Assembly (NCBI RefSeq): GCF_902806685.2
Contig: NC_048538.1
Location: forward strand, 9,672,001-9,736,000
Reading direction: 5' to 3'
Origin: Maniola hyperantus
Taxonomy: Eukaryota; Arthropoda; Insecta; Lepidoptera; Nymphalidae
DNA length: 64,000 bases
Under the pieces are notes generated by a model that saw only the letters and a program-made list of their open reading frames with translations, searched no databases and was not told the origin of the DNA. A program made the translations under genes and the position numbers. This document shows positions 29,625 to 39,212 of this stretch, piece by piece. Position 1 is the stretch's first letter. Each line of letters begins with the position of its first letter.

Positions 29625-30470
29625 CCCACGCAGATATGAATAATTAAACATTAATCATTATTTAATTGCCCTCCTAAGTGCTTGTCAGTATGCATTGTTA
29701 TCTAAGTAAAATAGATTAGGTAAGTAAGTACCTACCTCTTGAGTAAAGTATAATTCACAAAAATACCTATTCATATTTGCCTACCTACCTACCTATCTAG
29801 GATTTTATTTTTACACCTAGGTATTTTCATGTAGACAGTTTTAGAGTTTAAAAGTTGATGAAAACTACCTACATAAGTAGGTAGATAAGATTATTGAGAT
29901 ATTCCAACCCATTATTTTATAAGCGGACACCCGGCGTATGCAAAAAAAAGAAAAACCATCTTTGCATTGGCTTCTGCTGAACCGCATCGGTTTGATGATT
30001 TCGAAGTCTATAACGGACACAGGTAGAATTTTTTAAAGTGTTCTATAGATATTTAGATATTAGCAAAATATTTTTTATGAGCGGGAATAGGTTGATCTAA
30101 AACATCCGAAAAGAGGGAGCGCCGAGCGCGCAGCACACGAATTGGGATGACGGGGATGACGCCGCGTACCGGGGGGCCCGGGAGCGATTCATTGATCTCT
30201 GCCCCTCTCGGCAAAACGACAGAGAGACAGAGACATGCCTATAGCAGTGCTCAGCCTCTTAAATCTCTGTTTATGCTTCTCGCTCCTGCACAAAAATGCT
30301 ATAATTACACTTACAACATAATAATATTAAAATAAGTACCTACCTAGGTACCTACCTACATAATAAGTATTAAATAAAATTATTACAATTAAATCTAATT
30401 AGCTACTATTATAATATAAATGTCTTTGGTAGCTAATTAAATAATTTTGGTAGTAAAATAATTTAATAGA
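29625..30470. other. Spacer with a GC-rich patch at 30110-30200
   Basis: TAGGTAGG-type AT spacer. About 90 bases from 30110 are G+C rich (GGAGCGCCGAGCGCGCAGC, 'ggggggcccgggagcgat') with no frame or known repeat. Confidence 0.35.
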
Positions 30471-30477
30471 CCTGTAT

Positions 30478-30656
30478 AGGTGAACCAGAATCTCATGAAA
30501 AATATTGAAGTGGTGAGTATCCTGTGTACATGGTGCACTGTGGTGAATATTGTGGTGAATTATTAATATTCACCACATGGGGTGTTTGCGGAGCATCTAG
30601 GTTACCTTCAGTGTTGCTAAATTTGGAATTTCATTTCATGAGATTCTGGTCTACCT
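30478..30656. mobile_element. MITE with 23-bp inverted ends
   Basis: AGGTGAACCAGAATCTCATGA at 30478 and TCATGAGATTCTGGTCTACCT at the right end (to 30656) are inverted with one two-base difference. Inside is a second stem, TGTGGTGAATATT / AATATTCACCACA (loop 13). No coding. Confidence 0.65.
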
Positions 30657-30849
30657 GTACCTATCGGAGCATTTAAATATGCGTGAAGTGAAAAGTTAAA
30701 TGAACTGAATAATATAGAGACCTATTTTTAAGTTGGGCCTACAACTTCTGCTATTAATATCAACGCATCCTTGAATAGACCCAAGTCACTCGGTTAAGAA
30801 ACGGGCATAGTCGTAGCAAATAACTTGTATTGTTATGTTTTAAACGACA

Positions 30850-31020
30850 GAAAGAGATGGCATATTCGGATCAAGAATTCGACTCCATTCGGAGTTTCGT
30901 TCCGTCTCTTTCCTACAGATTGCGGATCGCATGGGTTCGTTGAGTCGCCACGCGTGCCCGTCCGTTGTTGCACATCGACGTTAACCGCTTTCGGTGTTAT
31001 AGCGTTCCTCCGCGCTATAT
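30850..31020 (+). other. GC/CpG-richer stretch upstream of a TATA box
   Basis: 'tccgtctctttcctacagat', 'gcggatcgcatgggttcg', 'ttgagtcgccacgcgtgccc' and 'atagcgttcctccgcgctat' make this about half G+C, unlike its flanks. A 67-codon frame covers it but is not recognised. It may be promoter-proximal DNA of a host gene. Confidence 0.3.
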
Positions 31021-31099
31021 CTACATAACCTAAAATTTACAATTTTGTTTAATTTTATTCTCTGTTAAGTACATTTAATACTCATGATTACCTCGTGTT

Positions 31100-31107
31100 T
31101 ATAAAAG
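31100..31107 (+). promoter_or_regulatory. TATA box of a candidate host promoter
   Basis: TATAAAAG at 31100-31107, with CCAATTG about 30 bases downstream (31128-31134) as a possible start site. It is followed by a 5' leader leading to an ATG at 31229 and a strong splice donor at 31241. The combination, not the TATA alone, makes it worth noting. Confidence 0.35.
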
Positions 31108-31225
31108 TTGTGGTGTGGAGTCAACGCCCAATTGAGTGGCGTTTGTTGAGTGTATTCTTGTGCAAAACAAAGTAAATATAAACGGCAAGCTGTGGGGTTC
31201 AGGGGCCTTTTTTTTGCCGCCGCAG

Positions 31226-31240
31226 GGGATGTACTATCCT
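31226..31240 (+). other. Candidate microexon or end of first exon (MYYP)
   Basis: CTTTTTTTTGCCGCCGCAG is a good acceptor ending at 31225; GGGATGTACTATCCT follows; GTAAGTATTT at 31241 is a near-consensus donor. As a 15-base exon it is in phase 0 at both sides and reads G-M-Y-Y-P. Alternatively transcription starts near 31130 and this is the 3' end of exon 1 with the start codon at 31229 encoding M-Y-Y-P. No partner exon could be proven. Confidence 0.3.
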
Positions 31241-31379
31241 GTAAGTATTTTGATCTATTCTATAATATCCATGAAGTGTTTGGTGTTAATTAAACAGATC
31301 TCCCCTTTAAACTCTGATAACTTCGTGATTGTTACGTTAGAAAGGCCAGATAAATAGGTAGGTACTACAAAAATCTACG

Positions 31380-32045
31380 CGCATGGCAATTATTACGAGA
31401 AATATCTTACTCTGAACGGAAAATAACGATAATACGTAGGTATATGTTATTGTCAACACTATTTTAATGCACATTTAAATATCGTTTTACATTAAAGTTG
31501 CTCAAATTTTAACAGAACAATGCATTGTTGTATGGAGTGAAGTTGTTCACTATCATTACCAAAGCAAGCCGCAACGCTACTCGCTAAATACAGTGTGAGT
31601 AACTATAAATAGGAACACCTTCGCTGAATCACATAACGAGTTTGATCCTTCATTTGTTCTAAATAATGTAAATAATTTTTATTTACTTATAATACGACAA
31701 AGGACCTACCTACAATATTGTAAAAATTGGTCTGGTTTTTGTTTACAATAGGGTGCATTAACCTTGCATTACCTTAGAAAGATTATAGTAATTAGTAAGC
31801 AGGTTTAATTTGCGATCGGCAGCTGGCCAACTACCATCTACTCCAGACGATTCATTGTTGTTTGTGACATTGAACCGTTAATGAATCCATTGTTGCTATT
31901 CTTTTCCCTTTGAGGGCATGTTAAGCGAGATCGAAAGAGACGCACCAATCATCATAATCGGGAGTAGGTACATAGGATAGGGTAGGATTAAAATACTGTA
32001 ATAATAGTAATATAATTTAATAATAGTGGATTACATTTTTTTATG
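31380..32045. other. Spacer (would be intron 1 if the 31.1-kb promoter is real)
   Basis: AT-rich; no repeats recognised except TAGGTAGG strings. Confidence 0.4.
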
Positions 32046-32049
32046 TGCT

Positions 32050-32240
32050 AGCTTATACCTACCTACTCGCGACTCCGCGTGGACTACACAAAACTCCCTA
32101 TTTTACTCCCTAAGGGGGTTGAATTTTCAAAAATCCTTTCTTAGCGGATGTCTACGTCATAATATTTATCTGCATGCCTAATTTCATCCCAATCCGTGCT
32201 GTGTGTGCAGTCAGTCAGATTTTACTTTTATATATATTTA
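32050..32240 (+). repeat. GACTTCG element
   Basis: 'gcgactccgcgtggactaca', 'aaaactccctattttactcc', 'ggatgtctacgtcataat', 'tgcatgcctaatttcatcc' and 'cagtcagtcag'. Close to the copies at 40733 and 58248. Confidence 0.65.
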
Positions 32241-32744
32241 GATTACATTAGCCTACACGTATCAAAGATAAATTCGCGATAAATATCATGTTTGATGATT
32301 CGTAAGATTGAAAATATCTCGATTTTACTTGCAATTGTATTTTTATCTTCGTCTCCCCTCGCAAAGCAAACAGCAAATGGAACAGTATGAAAATATCCCC
32401 CCAGCAGAGTAGGTCTACCATAATTTTGTTACTTCAAAACCGGGACGTTTAACAAAACCAACAAGAGATTTTAAATAAATCAAATGTGCTGCCTAGTGCC
32501 TATCTACCTAGGTATAAACCTATTCTATCATTATTTCGCGGCTTCTTCCGTGTGGTTTTATTCATTGTAAAATAAATACCTCTCACGTAAGGTAGGTAGG
32601 CAGATACCTACTGCGCAAAATTCAAATCAAACAATAGGTAGGTAGATAGGTACGTACTTTTTAGGATAACATTTAAATAATATTGTGTACGTATTTAGTC
32701 TTCCATACCTACCTACTTAATTAATCCGCTGATGGACCAACATG

Positions 32745-32810
32745 CAAAAACCGGCCTAGTGCGAGTCGAACTCGCGCACCGAGGGTTCTGTACTACAGAA
32801 GAAGTAAAAT
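32745..32810 (+). repeat. GGTTCCG element, 5' end only
   Basis: AAAAACCGGCCTAGTGCGAG, 'gaactcgcgcaccgaggg', TTCTGTACTAC, then unrelated sequence. Confidence 0.6.
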
Positions 32811-33094
32811 GGTAAGAATCACTTTTGTTAACGAACCGCAAAACTGACTTTGTTTGTGGAGGTGTATTGTTAATACCTTATGATAGAGCTTAAGTTTTAT
32901 TTTTTCTGTAAAAAAATTCATAAACCTCTATTGACCATAATTATTAATTTTTTTCCGACTGGTAAACTTCGGAGATAAGGGGGGGAGGAAAATTGATATA
33001 GTTATCTTACTTCGAAAATTGAAATTACTAATTATTATTTCATGATCATATATTTTAATTTTTTTTTGTAAGGTTTGTAAATTCACGGTTTTCG

Positions 33095-33520
33095 GATTTT
33101 TAGGGTTCCGTACCTCAAAAGGAAAAACGGAACCCTTATAGGATCACTTTGTTGTCTGTCTGTCTGTCTGTCAAGAAACCTACAGGGTACTTCCCGTTGA
33201 CCTAGAATCATGAAATTTGGCAGGTAGGTAGATCTTATAGCTGACATTTGGGGAAAAATCTGAAAACCGTGAATTTAGGGTTAGATCACACAAAAAAAAT
33301 TAAATTGTGGTCATGAACTAATAATAAGTATTTTCAACTTTCCGAGTGAGTGACTATATCAAGTGGGGTATCATATGAAAGGTCATCACCTGTACATTCT
33401 AAAACAGATTTTTATTTATTTTTATGTATCATAGTTTTTGAATTATCGTGCAAAATGTCGAAAAAATACGACTGTAGTACGGAACCCTCATTGCGCGAAC
33501 CTGACTCGCACTTGACCGGT
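33095..33520 (-). repeat. GGTTCCG element, full length
   Basis: Runs from the terminal hairpin (TTTTTAGGGTTCCGTACCTC ... ACGGAACCC) through (TCTG)n, 'cttcccgttgacctagaatc', 'gtggggtatcatatgaaagg' to 'cgcgaacctgactcgcactt' and GACCGGTT. The copies at 39213, 44534, 59026 and 59800 are highly similar, suggesting recent spread. Confidence 0.8.
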
Positions 33521-33526
33521 TTATTT

Positions 33527-33698
33527 TCCTTTACTTGTGCTATAAGACCTACCTACCTACCTGCCAAATTTCATGATTCTAGGTCAAACAGAAGTAGGTA
33601 CCCTTAGATATAGGTTTTTTGACAGACACGACAGACAGACAGACATACAACAAAGTGATCCTATAAGGTTTCCTTTTTGCCTTTACGGAACCCTAAAA
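33527..33698 (+). repeat. GGTTCCG element, 3' third
   Basis: 'ctgccaaatttcatgattct', (CAGA)n, 'caacaaagtgatcctataag', then a shortened hairpin and ACGGAACCCTAAAAA. It faces the full copy at 33095 tail-outward. Confidence 0.65.
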
Positions 33699-33699
33699 A

Positions 33700-34480
33700 T
33701 AAAAGTAGGTATTTTAAAGTTAATTAAATTAAGTACATGGACTCGATATAGGTACCTACAATCTACATAATATTAAAATAATAGTAAAATAGTACGACAA
33801 ATAGGACTACTATAACTATTATGTAGTTTTGATAGAAACGTACGTTCCTCGTGTCCACCCAGGCAAAACTATTGTGAATTAGGTTGTTGATTGATGTGCA
33901 ATATTTACATTAAAGATCAAGGTTCATGACCGTTGCATTCTATGAGCAAAGTGGAAGCGGTTCGAAGCGTCAAATTGCACGTTCAAGCGTGAATGCGCGC
34001 GTCTGCTCGCTTCGCTCGCAAATCACTAGCCGTCTGAGGATAAACCACCCTCATTGACTTATATATTACTTCGTATGGACATTGGCTCCACTATAGAAAG
34101 GTTCACCACTATTTATTCACGAATATTATACTATATAGGTATAGCGGTAATATTCAGTATAAAGAGGTTCATTTGCACTTTACATATCTGTAATTTCAAG
34201 TTTCGGAGACACGTATTTATAGACATTTATACAATTTTAAAATGATTAACATTATAAATAGAAAACACGATTACTACATAGATTTCGTTAATATTCACTG
34301 GAAAGATATTAATTTGCACTGATCTTTACGTAATTTCTTAATTTCAAGACACGTAATCGCGTATTTTATACAGATTTATGTAAATAAAATGAAATTAATT
34401 AGGTCCCTAGCATTTTTAGAAACACAAAACCGCAAAGTATGAACTACGAACACATATAAAGATTACCATAACATAAACCT
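33700..34480. other. Spacer with a CpG patch at 33955-34025
   Basis: 'gaagcgtcaaattgcacg', 'gcgcgcgtctgctcgcttcg' stand out. The 63-codon frame at 34054 has no features. Confidence 0.35.
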
Positions 34481-34483
34481 ATA

Positions 34484-35620
34484 ATACTTTTTTTTTTAAC
34501 TGGTTTTACGGCTCTGGGTTCTAATCTATAATAATCTTGCTGGGAACCAAAGACCAATAAAGTAAACTTAGCAAGATACTTTTTTTTTTAACTGGTTTTA
34601 CGGCTCTGGGTTCTAATCTATACCTCCCCCCCGCTCCCACCATCAAGAGCGAGCGAAGCGAGCTCGGGACTTGGGGCACTCCGACTCGGAAGGGTTAGGT
34701 TAGAAGGGGATGGCGGGGTCTGTAAGACCCCGCCATCCCCTTCGTGGGTTATTTCTTTTTTTACCACCCAGAAAAAAGGAGCCCCGCGAAGCGGGGCTCC
34801 GTCGACGGGCCCCGGTCGACGAGAAGAGACCACCACTATGGTGGGGGGTCTCTTTCCTCCCCCCCGCTCCCACCATCAAGAGCGAGCGAAGCGAGCTCGG
34901 GACTTGGGGCACTCCGACTCGGAACGGTTAGGTTAGAAGGGGATGGCGGGGTCTGTAAGACCCCGCCATCCCCTTCGTGGGTTATTTCTTTTTTTACCAC
35001 CCAGAAAAAAGGAGCCCCGCGAAGCGGGGCTCCGTCGACGGGCCCCGGTCGACGAGAAGAGACCACCACTATGGTGGGGGGTCTCTTTCCTCCCCCCCGC
35101 TCCCATCATCAAGAGCGAGCGAAGCGAGCTCGGGACTTGGTCCACTCCTACTCGGAACGGTTAGGTTAGAAGGGGATGGCGGGGTCTGTAAGACCCCGCC
35201 ATCCCCTTCGTGGGTTATTTCTTTTTTTACCACCCAGAAAAAAGGAGCCCCGCGAAGCGGGGCTCCGTCGACGGGCCCCGGTCAACGGGCCCCGGTCGAC
35301 GGGCCCCGGTCGACGAGAAGAGACCATCACTATGGTGGGGGGTCTCTTTCCTCCCCCCCGCTCCCACCATCAAGAGCGAGCGAAGCGAGCTCGGGACTTG
35401 GGGCACTCCGACTCGGAATGGTTAGGTTAGAAGGGGAAAAACCCCCCCCCCCCCCTAACCTACCCAATCCTTAAGTTTTTTAAAACAGGCTACGCCAGAA
35501 ACGCTTTAAAGCCGTTTAGAAAAAAAAAGTTTACTTTACTGGTCTGTAGTCTGTACAGCAGCAGCAAAAGTATTATAGATTAGAACCCAGAGCCGTAAAA
35601 TCAGTAAAAAAAAAAAGTAT
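34484..35620. mobile_element. Non-autonomous TIR element carrying a tandem hairpin array (1137 bp)
   Basis: The left end ATACTTTTTTTTTTAACTGG, 'ttttacggctctgggttc', 'taatctata' and the right end (inverse, to 35620) form imperfect inverted repeats of about 90 bp. They include 'agaccaataaagtaaact' on the left versus the complement of 'agtttactttactggtct' on the right. TA flanks both ends (34482-34483 and 35621-35622), suggesting a TA duplication as in Tc1/mariner-like elements. The first 47 bases of the left end are repeated at 34576-34622. Inside lies the GC-rich array 34623-35440. No protein is encoded; open frames across the array are by-products of the repeat. Confidence 0.75.
34623..35440. 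repeat. Tandem array of a GC-rich, hairpin-forming unit: 233, 233, 261 bp and a partial
   Basis: Units start at 34623, 34856, 35089 and 35350. Each unit carries several stems; in unit 1 these are an 18-bp perfect stem 34703-34720 with 34726-34743 (loop TGTAA), a 10-bp stem 34778-34787 with 34791-34800 (loop GAA), the double SalI-like palindrome GTCGACGGGCCCCGGTCGAC (34801-34820), and an imperfect stem 34824-34852. Unit 3 is longer by two extra 14-base blocks (GTCAACGGGCCCCG-like). Copies differ at only a few bases. The array is roughly 60 percent G+C in an AT-rich window. Confidence 0.9.
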
Positions 35621-35639
35621 TACAGGTGTTAACGGTGGT

Positions 35640-36100
35640 AACCTATGACAGTATCTATTGTATTTTGCGATTTTGTATTGTGTTTGTTTAGTTTATTCTA
35701 AAAATGCTAATTGTGATTAAAGTGATTAATTTTATTTAAAAAAATGATTTTCGAGCTCTGAAATTTTAACTTAGAGTTTCAGGAGCACCCCCTTTACTGC
35801 CCCCTATCCCAATGGATGGTATTGTACTCTATAGCAACCCCTGGACATTGAATCAACAAAATGGCACCGACTCATTGGTGCTTATGCACCAATGCAGTGA
35901 CGTCTGAATTTCAAACGGGTCGTTCATTAGTATCTATGAGTCGGCGCTGATTTACCTATTTGGTTTCTAAACCATGAAAAATTTTGTTCGCTTGATCATA
36001 TCTTGTCATTTATATCGATGACCACTTAGCTACTTAGCCACTCTCCAGTACTCTTAACAACTATTATTTACCTATAAATAGTGTTTTAATTATTAGTTTA
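35640..36100. other. Spacer with a small cruciform-like motif
   Basis: CGACTCAT (about 35865) and ATGAGTCG (about 35936) are inverted, and between them ATTGGTGC and GCACCAAT form an 8-bp stem with a 4-base loop. No gene. Confidence 0.4.
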
Positions 36101-36103
36101 TAA

Positions 36104-36320
36104 TACACTAGCTGATGCCCGCGACTTCGTCTGCGTGGAATTAGGTTTATAAAATACCGTGGGAACTTCCTGATTTTACGGGACAAAAAGTAGCCTATGT
36201 CACTCTCCAGGTCCCTAACCAAAAAAGATTACGTCAATCCGTCGCGTTGCTCCGTTACGACGTGATATAGAACAAACCAAGAAACGAACACAATTTCACA
36301 TTTATAATATGGATAGTGAT
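36104..36320 (+). repeat. GACTTCG element
   Basis: 'agctgatgcccgcgacttcg', 'tctgcgtggaattaggttt', 'agtagcctatgtcactctcc', 'cgcgttgctccgttacgacg', 'cacaatttcacatttataat'. Full to its 3' tail. Confidence 0.65.
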
Positions 36321-36360
36321 AATGTATTGCTGATTGTAGTTTATACCTGTCTTTGAACGA

Positions 36361-36790
36361 CCTCCCTGGCGTAGTGGTAAATTAAAACTACCCGACTATT
36401 CGAAAGCGCTTGTAAAAAGTCTACTTGAATAAAAACATATTCTATTCTATTCTATTCTATTATATAGTGGTAAGCGCTGTGGTCTTATTAGTGGGAGGTC
36501 CCGGGTTCAATTCCCGGCAGGGGTTTGGAATTTTGTAATTTCTAAATTTCTGGTCTGGTCTGGTAGGAGGCTTCGGCCGTGGCTAGTTACCACCCTACCG
36601 ACAAAGCCGTGCCGCCAAGCAATTTAGCGTTCCGGTACGATGCCGTGTAGAAACCAAAGCTGTATGGGTTTAATAAAAACTGCCATACTCCTTCCATATT
36701 AGCCCGCTTCCATCTTCGTCTGCATCATCACTTACCACCAGGTGATATCGCAGTCAAGGGCTAACTTGTATCGGAATTCTAAAAAATGGA
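36361..36790 (+). repeat. tRNA-derived SINE (SINE-3) interrupted by an 84-bp insertion
   Basis: The head has GCGTAGTGGTAA (36370-36380) and, after the insertion, TAGTGGTAAGCGC, then box B GGTTCAATTCCCGG (36503-36516). The body carries 'taggaggcttcggccgtgg', 'tagcccgcttccatcttcg', 'cttaccaccaggtgatatc' and 'cagtcaagggctaacttg', a very common lepidopteran SINE (similar to Metulj-type SINEs as I recall). Confidence 0.75.
36381..36464 (+). mobile_element. 84-bp 5'-truncated LINE tail inserted in SINE-3, with 9-bp target duplication
   Basis: TAGTGGTAA at 36372-36380 is repeated at 36465-36473 on either side of the insert. The insert ends 'gtctacttgaataaaaac', then (TATTC)n, the usual tail of Jockey/CR1-like LINEs. 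It is a clean example of target-primed insertion of only the last 84 bases. Confidence 0.75.
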
Positions 36791-36907
36791 GGTAAGTACC
36801 TAACTGGGTAGTCGAAATACCAAGTCGCCCTCGGGTGTCGAGCCGTCTTGCATTGAAAGAATCACTGGACCGAAAACGTGTGATAATATATTAATTAGAT
36901 GTACATG

Positions 36908-36935
36908 TACTAAGTACCTACGTAGGTACTTAGTA
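36908..36935. repeat. Perfect 28-base palindrome
   Basis: TACTAAGTACCTAC followed directly by its complement GTAGGTACTTAGTA. It has no loop and is built from the local TAGGTACC-type simple sequence. Confidence 0.8.
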
Positions 36936-37065
36936 ATACAAGACTTACCAATGTCAAAAATAAGTACCTACCTATCATACAAATACATTACAGAGCCGCC
37001 CGCGCTGACCAAGATAATAAAGAAGTTATAAGGAGTAGTTTCGACATCAATGATTATATCAGTAC

Positions 37066-37432
37066 CCTTATTATAAAATATGCGAAAGTGTGTTTGTTGT
37101 TTTTGGTTTGTTCTTCAATCACGTCGCAACGGTGCAAAGGATTGACATGATTTTTTGCGTAGAGATAAAGACCTGATAGTAATCTCACTTTAAAAGTTGA
37201 AAATACTAATTATTTGTTCATGAACACATTTTTTTTTGTGATGTAACCACAAATTCACGGTTTTCTGATTTATTCCTTTACTTGTGCCATAAGACCTATG
37301 TACCTGCCAAATTTCGGGTCAACGGGAAGTTATACATTTTCTTGACAGGCTCGACACGGACAGACATAGAGACGACGAAGTGATTCTATAAAGGTTCCTT
37401 TTTTTCTTTTTGAGGTACGGAACCCTAAAAAC
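37066..37432. repeat. Reverse GACTTCG fragment followed by GGTTCCG 3' half
   Basis: 37066-37172 is 'atgcgaaagtgtgtttgttg', 'cttcaatcacgtcgcaacgg', 'tgacatgattttttgcgt' (- strand copy of GACTTCG tail). From 37175 'taatctcactttaaaagttg', 'gatgtaaccacaaattcac' to 'gaggtacggaaccctaaaaa' is a + strand GGTTCCG 3' half. Confidence 0.6.
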
Positions 37433-37439
37433 TTGCTCG

Positions 37440-37790
37440 CTATAAAACGTGGTACCTATAACCTACCCATTATTGTATGTCGCTAGCTGGTTGTGCTAGA
37501 GGGGAATCATAATAAAACTAAATATAAAGAATCTCTGTGCGGAATAATGTTTTTTTTATTATTAAGTAAATGGAACTGGTTTGCTTTTAGGTCAGTCCTA
37601 AAAAGATAAAGCTAGTCGAACAGCGAACAGAAGTTATAATTTTTTATTTTTTTTTCGTATTATCGTTGCTCACTCTGTTTTGTTACTGTTACGTACCTAC
37701 CTACATTTTTTTTGCCTAGACCTAACTCTATAGTAGTTCTAGTAAATCATAGAACTTTACCTAAGGCATGTGTATTGTAGTAGTACTATA
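37440..37790. other. Spacer with no supported feature
   Basis: AT-rich, two T-runs; no gene recognised. Confidence 0.45.
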
Positions 37791-37794
37791 AATA

Positions 37795-38170
37795 TAGGCG
37801 AGCTTCTTCGTCCGCGTGGACTATACAAATTTCCAACTCCTATTTTACCCGCTTACCGGTTGAATTTTCAAAAATCCTTAGTGGATCTCTACGTCATAAT
37901 AACTATCTGCAAACTGCATGCCTTTCAGCCTGCTCCGTCCAGTAGTTTGAGCTGTGCGTTGATAGATCAGTCAGTCAAATCAGTCTTTTCTTTCGCGTGG
38001 ACTACATAAATTTCAAACCCTCATTTAACCCACTTAGGGGTGGAAAAATCTTATCTTAGTGGATACCTACTCTATAAAAAAAAATAAAACCGCTGATCCT
38101 AGAAACAAAATGTCTCTAGGATCAACGGTTTAGGCAGTGCGTTGACATATAAGTCAGTCAGGACTGAATT
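37795..38170 (+). repeat. GACTTCG elements, one copy and a partial second
   Basis: 37795-37985 carries 'cttcttcgtccgcgtggact', 'gtggatctctacgtcataat', 'gcgttgatagatcagtcag'. At 37992 'cgcgtggactacataaattt' begins a second partial copy, ending near 38170. Confidence 0.6.
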
Positions 38171-38366
38171 TTATATGTAATATACATATATACATTATAT
38201 ATTATATACATTATACAGATTAAAGATTATAAGACAACATTAATATTGTATTATCTAGGTAGATTCTTCGACAACTATTAATGACCACAGAAGCCATATA
38301 AAAATTACTTAAGATAAATAGTGTAATCAATAGATACTTCTTAGACAAAACTATAGTTGCTTAGTG

Positions 38367-38442
38367 TAATCTTTCCATACTTTATATACAATAGGTATAA
38401 TAGGTATATTATACCTATTGTATATAAAGTATGGAAAGATTA
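38367..38442. repeat. Perfect 35-bp hairpin with 6-base loop
   Basis: The left arm 38367-38401 (TAATCTTTCCATACTTTATA and on) is exactly complementary to 38408-38442; the loop is AGGTAT. 76 bases in all. No second copy was seen. The exactness in otherwise drifting AT-rich DNA indicates a recent origin, by snap-back synthesis or as a mini-MITE, or constraint as a small-RNA hairpin. Confidence 0.85.
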
Positions 38443-38689
38443 ATTTTATTAGAGGAGAATATAATATTTACCTACCCAGCTTCTTTTTATTGCTGCAAAA
38501 ACAAAGATCAAAGCTAAAGTAAAGCGTTTTTCCTTTGAGATGAACAACCAATACATCTAAGTAGGTACCTACCTAATACCTTTTCTATGAATTTTCCTAC
38601 CTATTCTATAGCATGTTTTTACTTTGTGGAACGCCAGTAAAATCTTATGTTTATTATTAATATTTTATGACGGAGTACTTATGGCTATG

Positions 38690-38750
38690 GGGTATGTGCG
38701 GTGCGGGGCGTTCCCTCCCCGATTGCCATTTCAACCTGTCGCGTATTATG
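38690..38750. repeat. MITE-B right end
   Basis: GGTATGTGCGGTGCGGGGCG, 'ccccgattgccatttcaac', CTGTCGCGTA. One arm only. Confidence 0.6.
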
Positions 38751-38837
38751 CCTATACAATTATAAACAGAATAATTTCGTCTGCGGGGTGCAAATATCCT
38801 CCAAATCAATTCATCTATGTACCAAGCATATGATACG

Positions 38838-39190
38838 TCCGCTATTTTGTCGGCGTGGATTTTGGTTTTCAAAAATCCTCTGGGAACTCCTTATTTTCCG
38901 GGACAAAAATAGCCTAAGAGCTTTTGTGCACTCATCCATATTTGGTTCGTATCCGTGATTCTTCGAAGTGGCCGGCATACAAATATACAGTACGTACTCA
39001 TTCGGTCCGTGTTTTTACGGAATCCGTGATTTCACGGATGAGTGCACAAACGCCCTAATAGTCCTTCCCCGTGATGCAAGCATCTTGGTACCAAACGTCA
39101 AAATCGATTAAACGGATGGACCGTGAAAAGCTAGCAGACAGATAGACACTAGACAGACAAACTATCGCATTTATAAAATGTTAGTATCGA
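38838..39190 (+). repeat. GACTTCG element with an internal insertion
   Basis: 'gtccgctattttgtcggcgt', 'aaaatcctctgggaactcc', 'gggacaaaaatagcctaag' then about 120 bases unlike the family (38915-39055). After that come 'agtccttccccgtgatgcaa', 'aaacggatggaccgtgaaaa', 'gacagatagacactagacag' and the ATTTATAAAATGTTAGTA tail. Confidence 0.55.
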
Positions 39191-39212
39191 TTACTTTTGA
39201 AATTCTAGGTGC

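Noticed and set aside
34690..34705. TTAGGTTAG as telomeric DNA
   Set aside because: Only about two units per array copy; interstitial telomere would need a longer run.
34618..35474. Multiple overlapping frames of 70-165 codons on both strands
   Set aside because: All fall in the 233-bp tandem array; length multiples of the repeat and presence in several frames at once show they are by-products of high G+C and repetition.
36466..36530. Possible tRNA gene with GGTTCAATTCCC
   Set aside because: Head of a SINE, interrupted by a LINE tail in box A and continued by a conserved SINE body.
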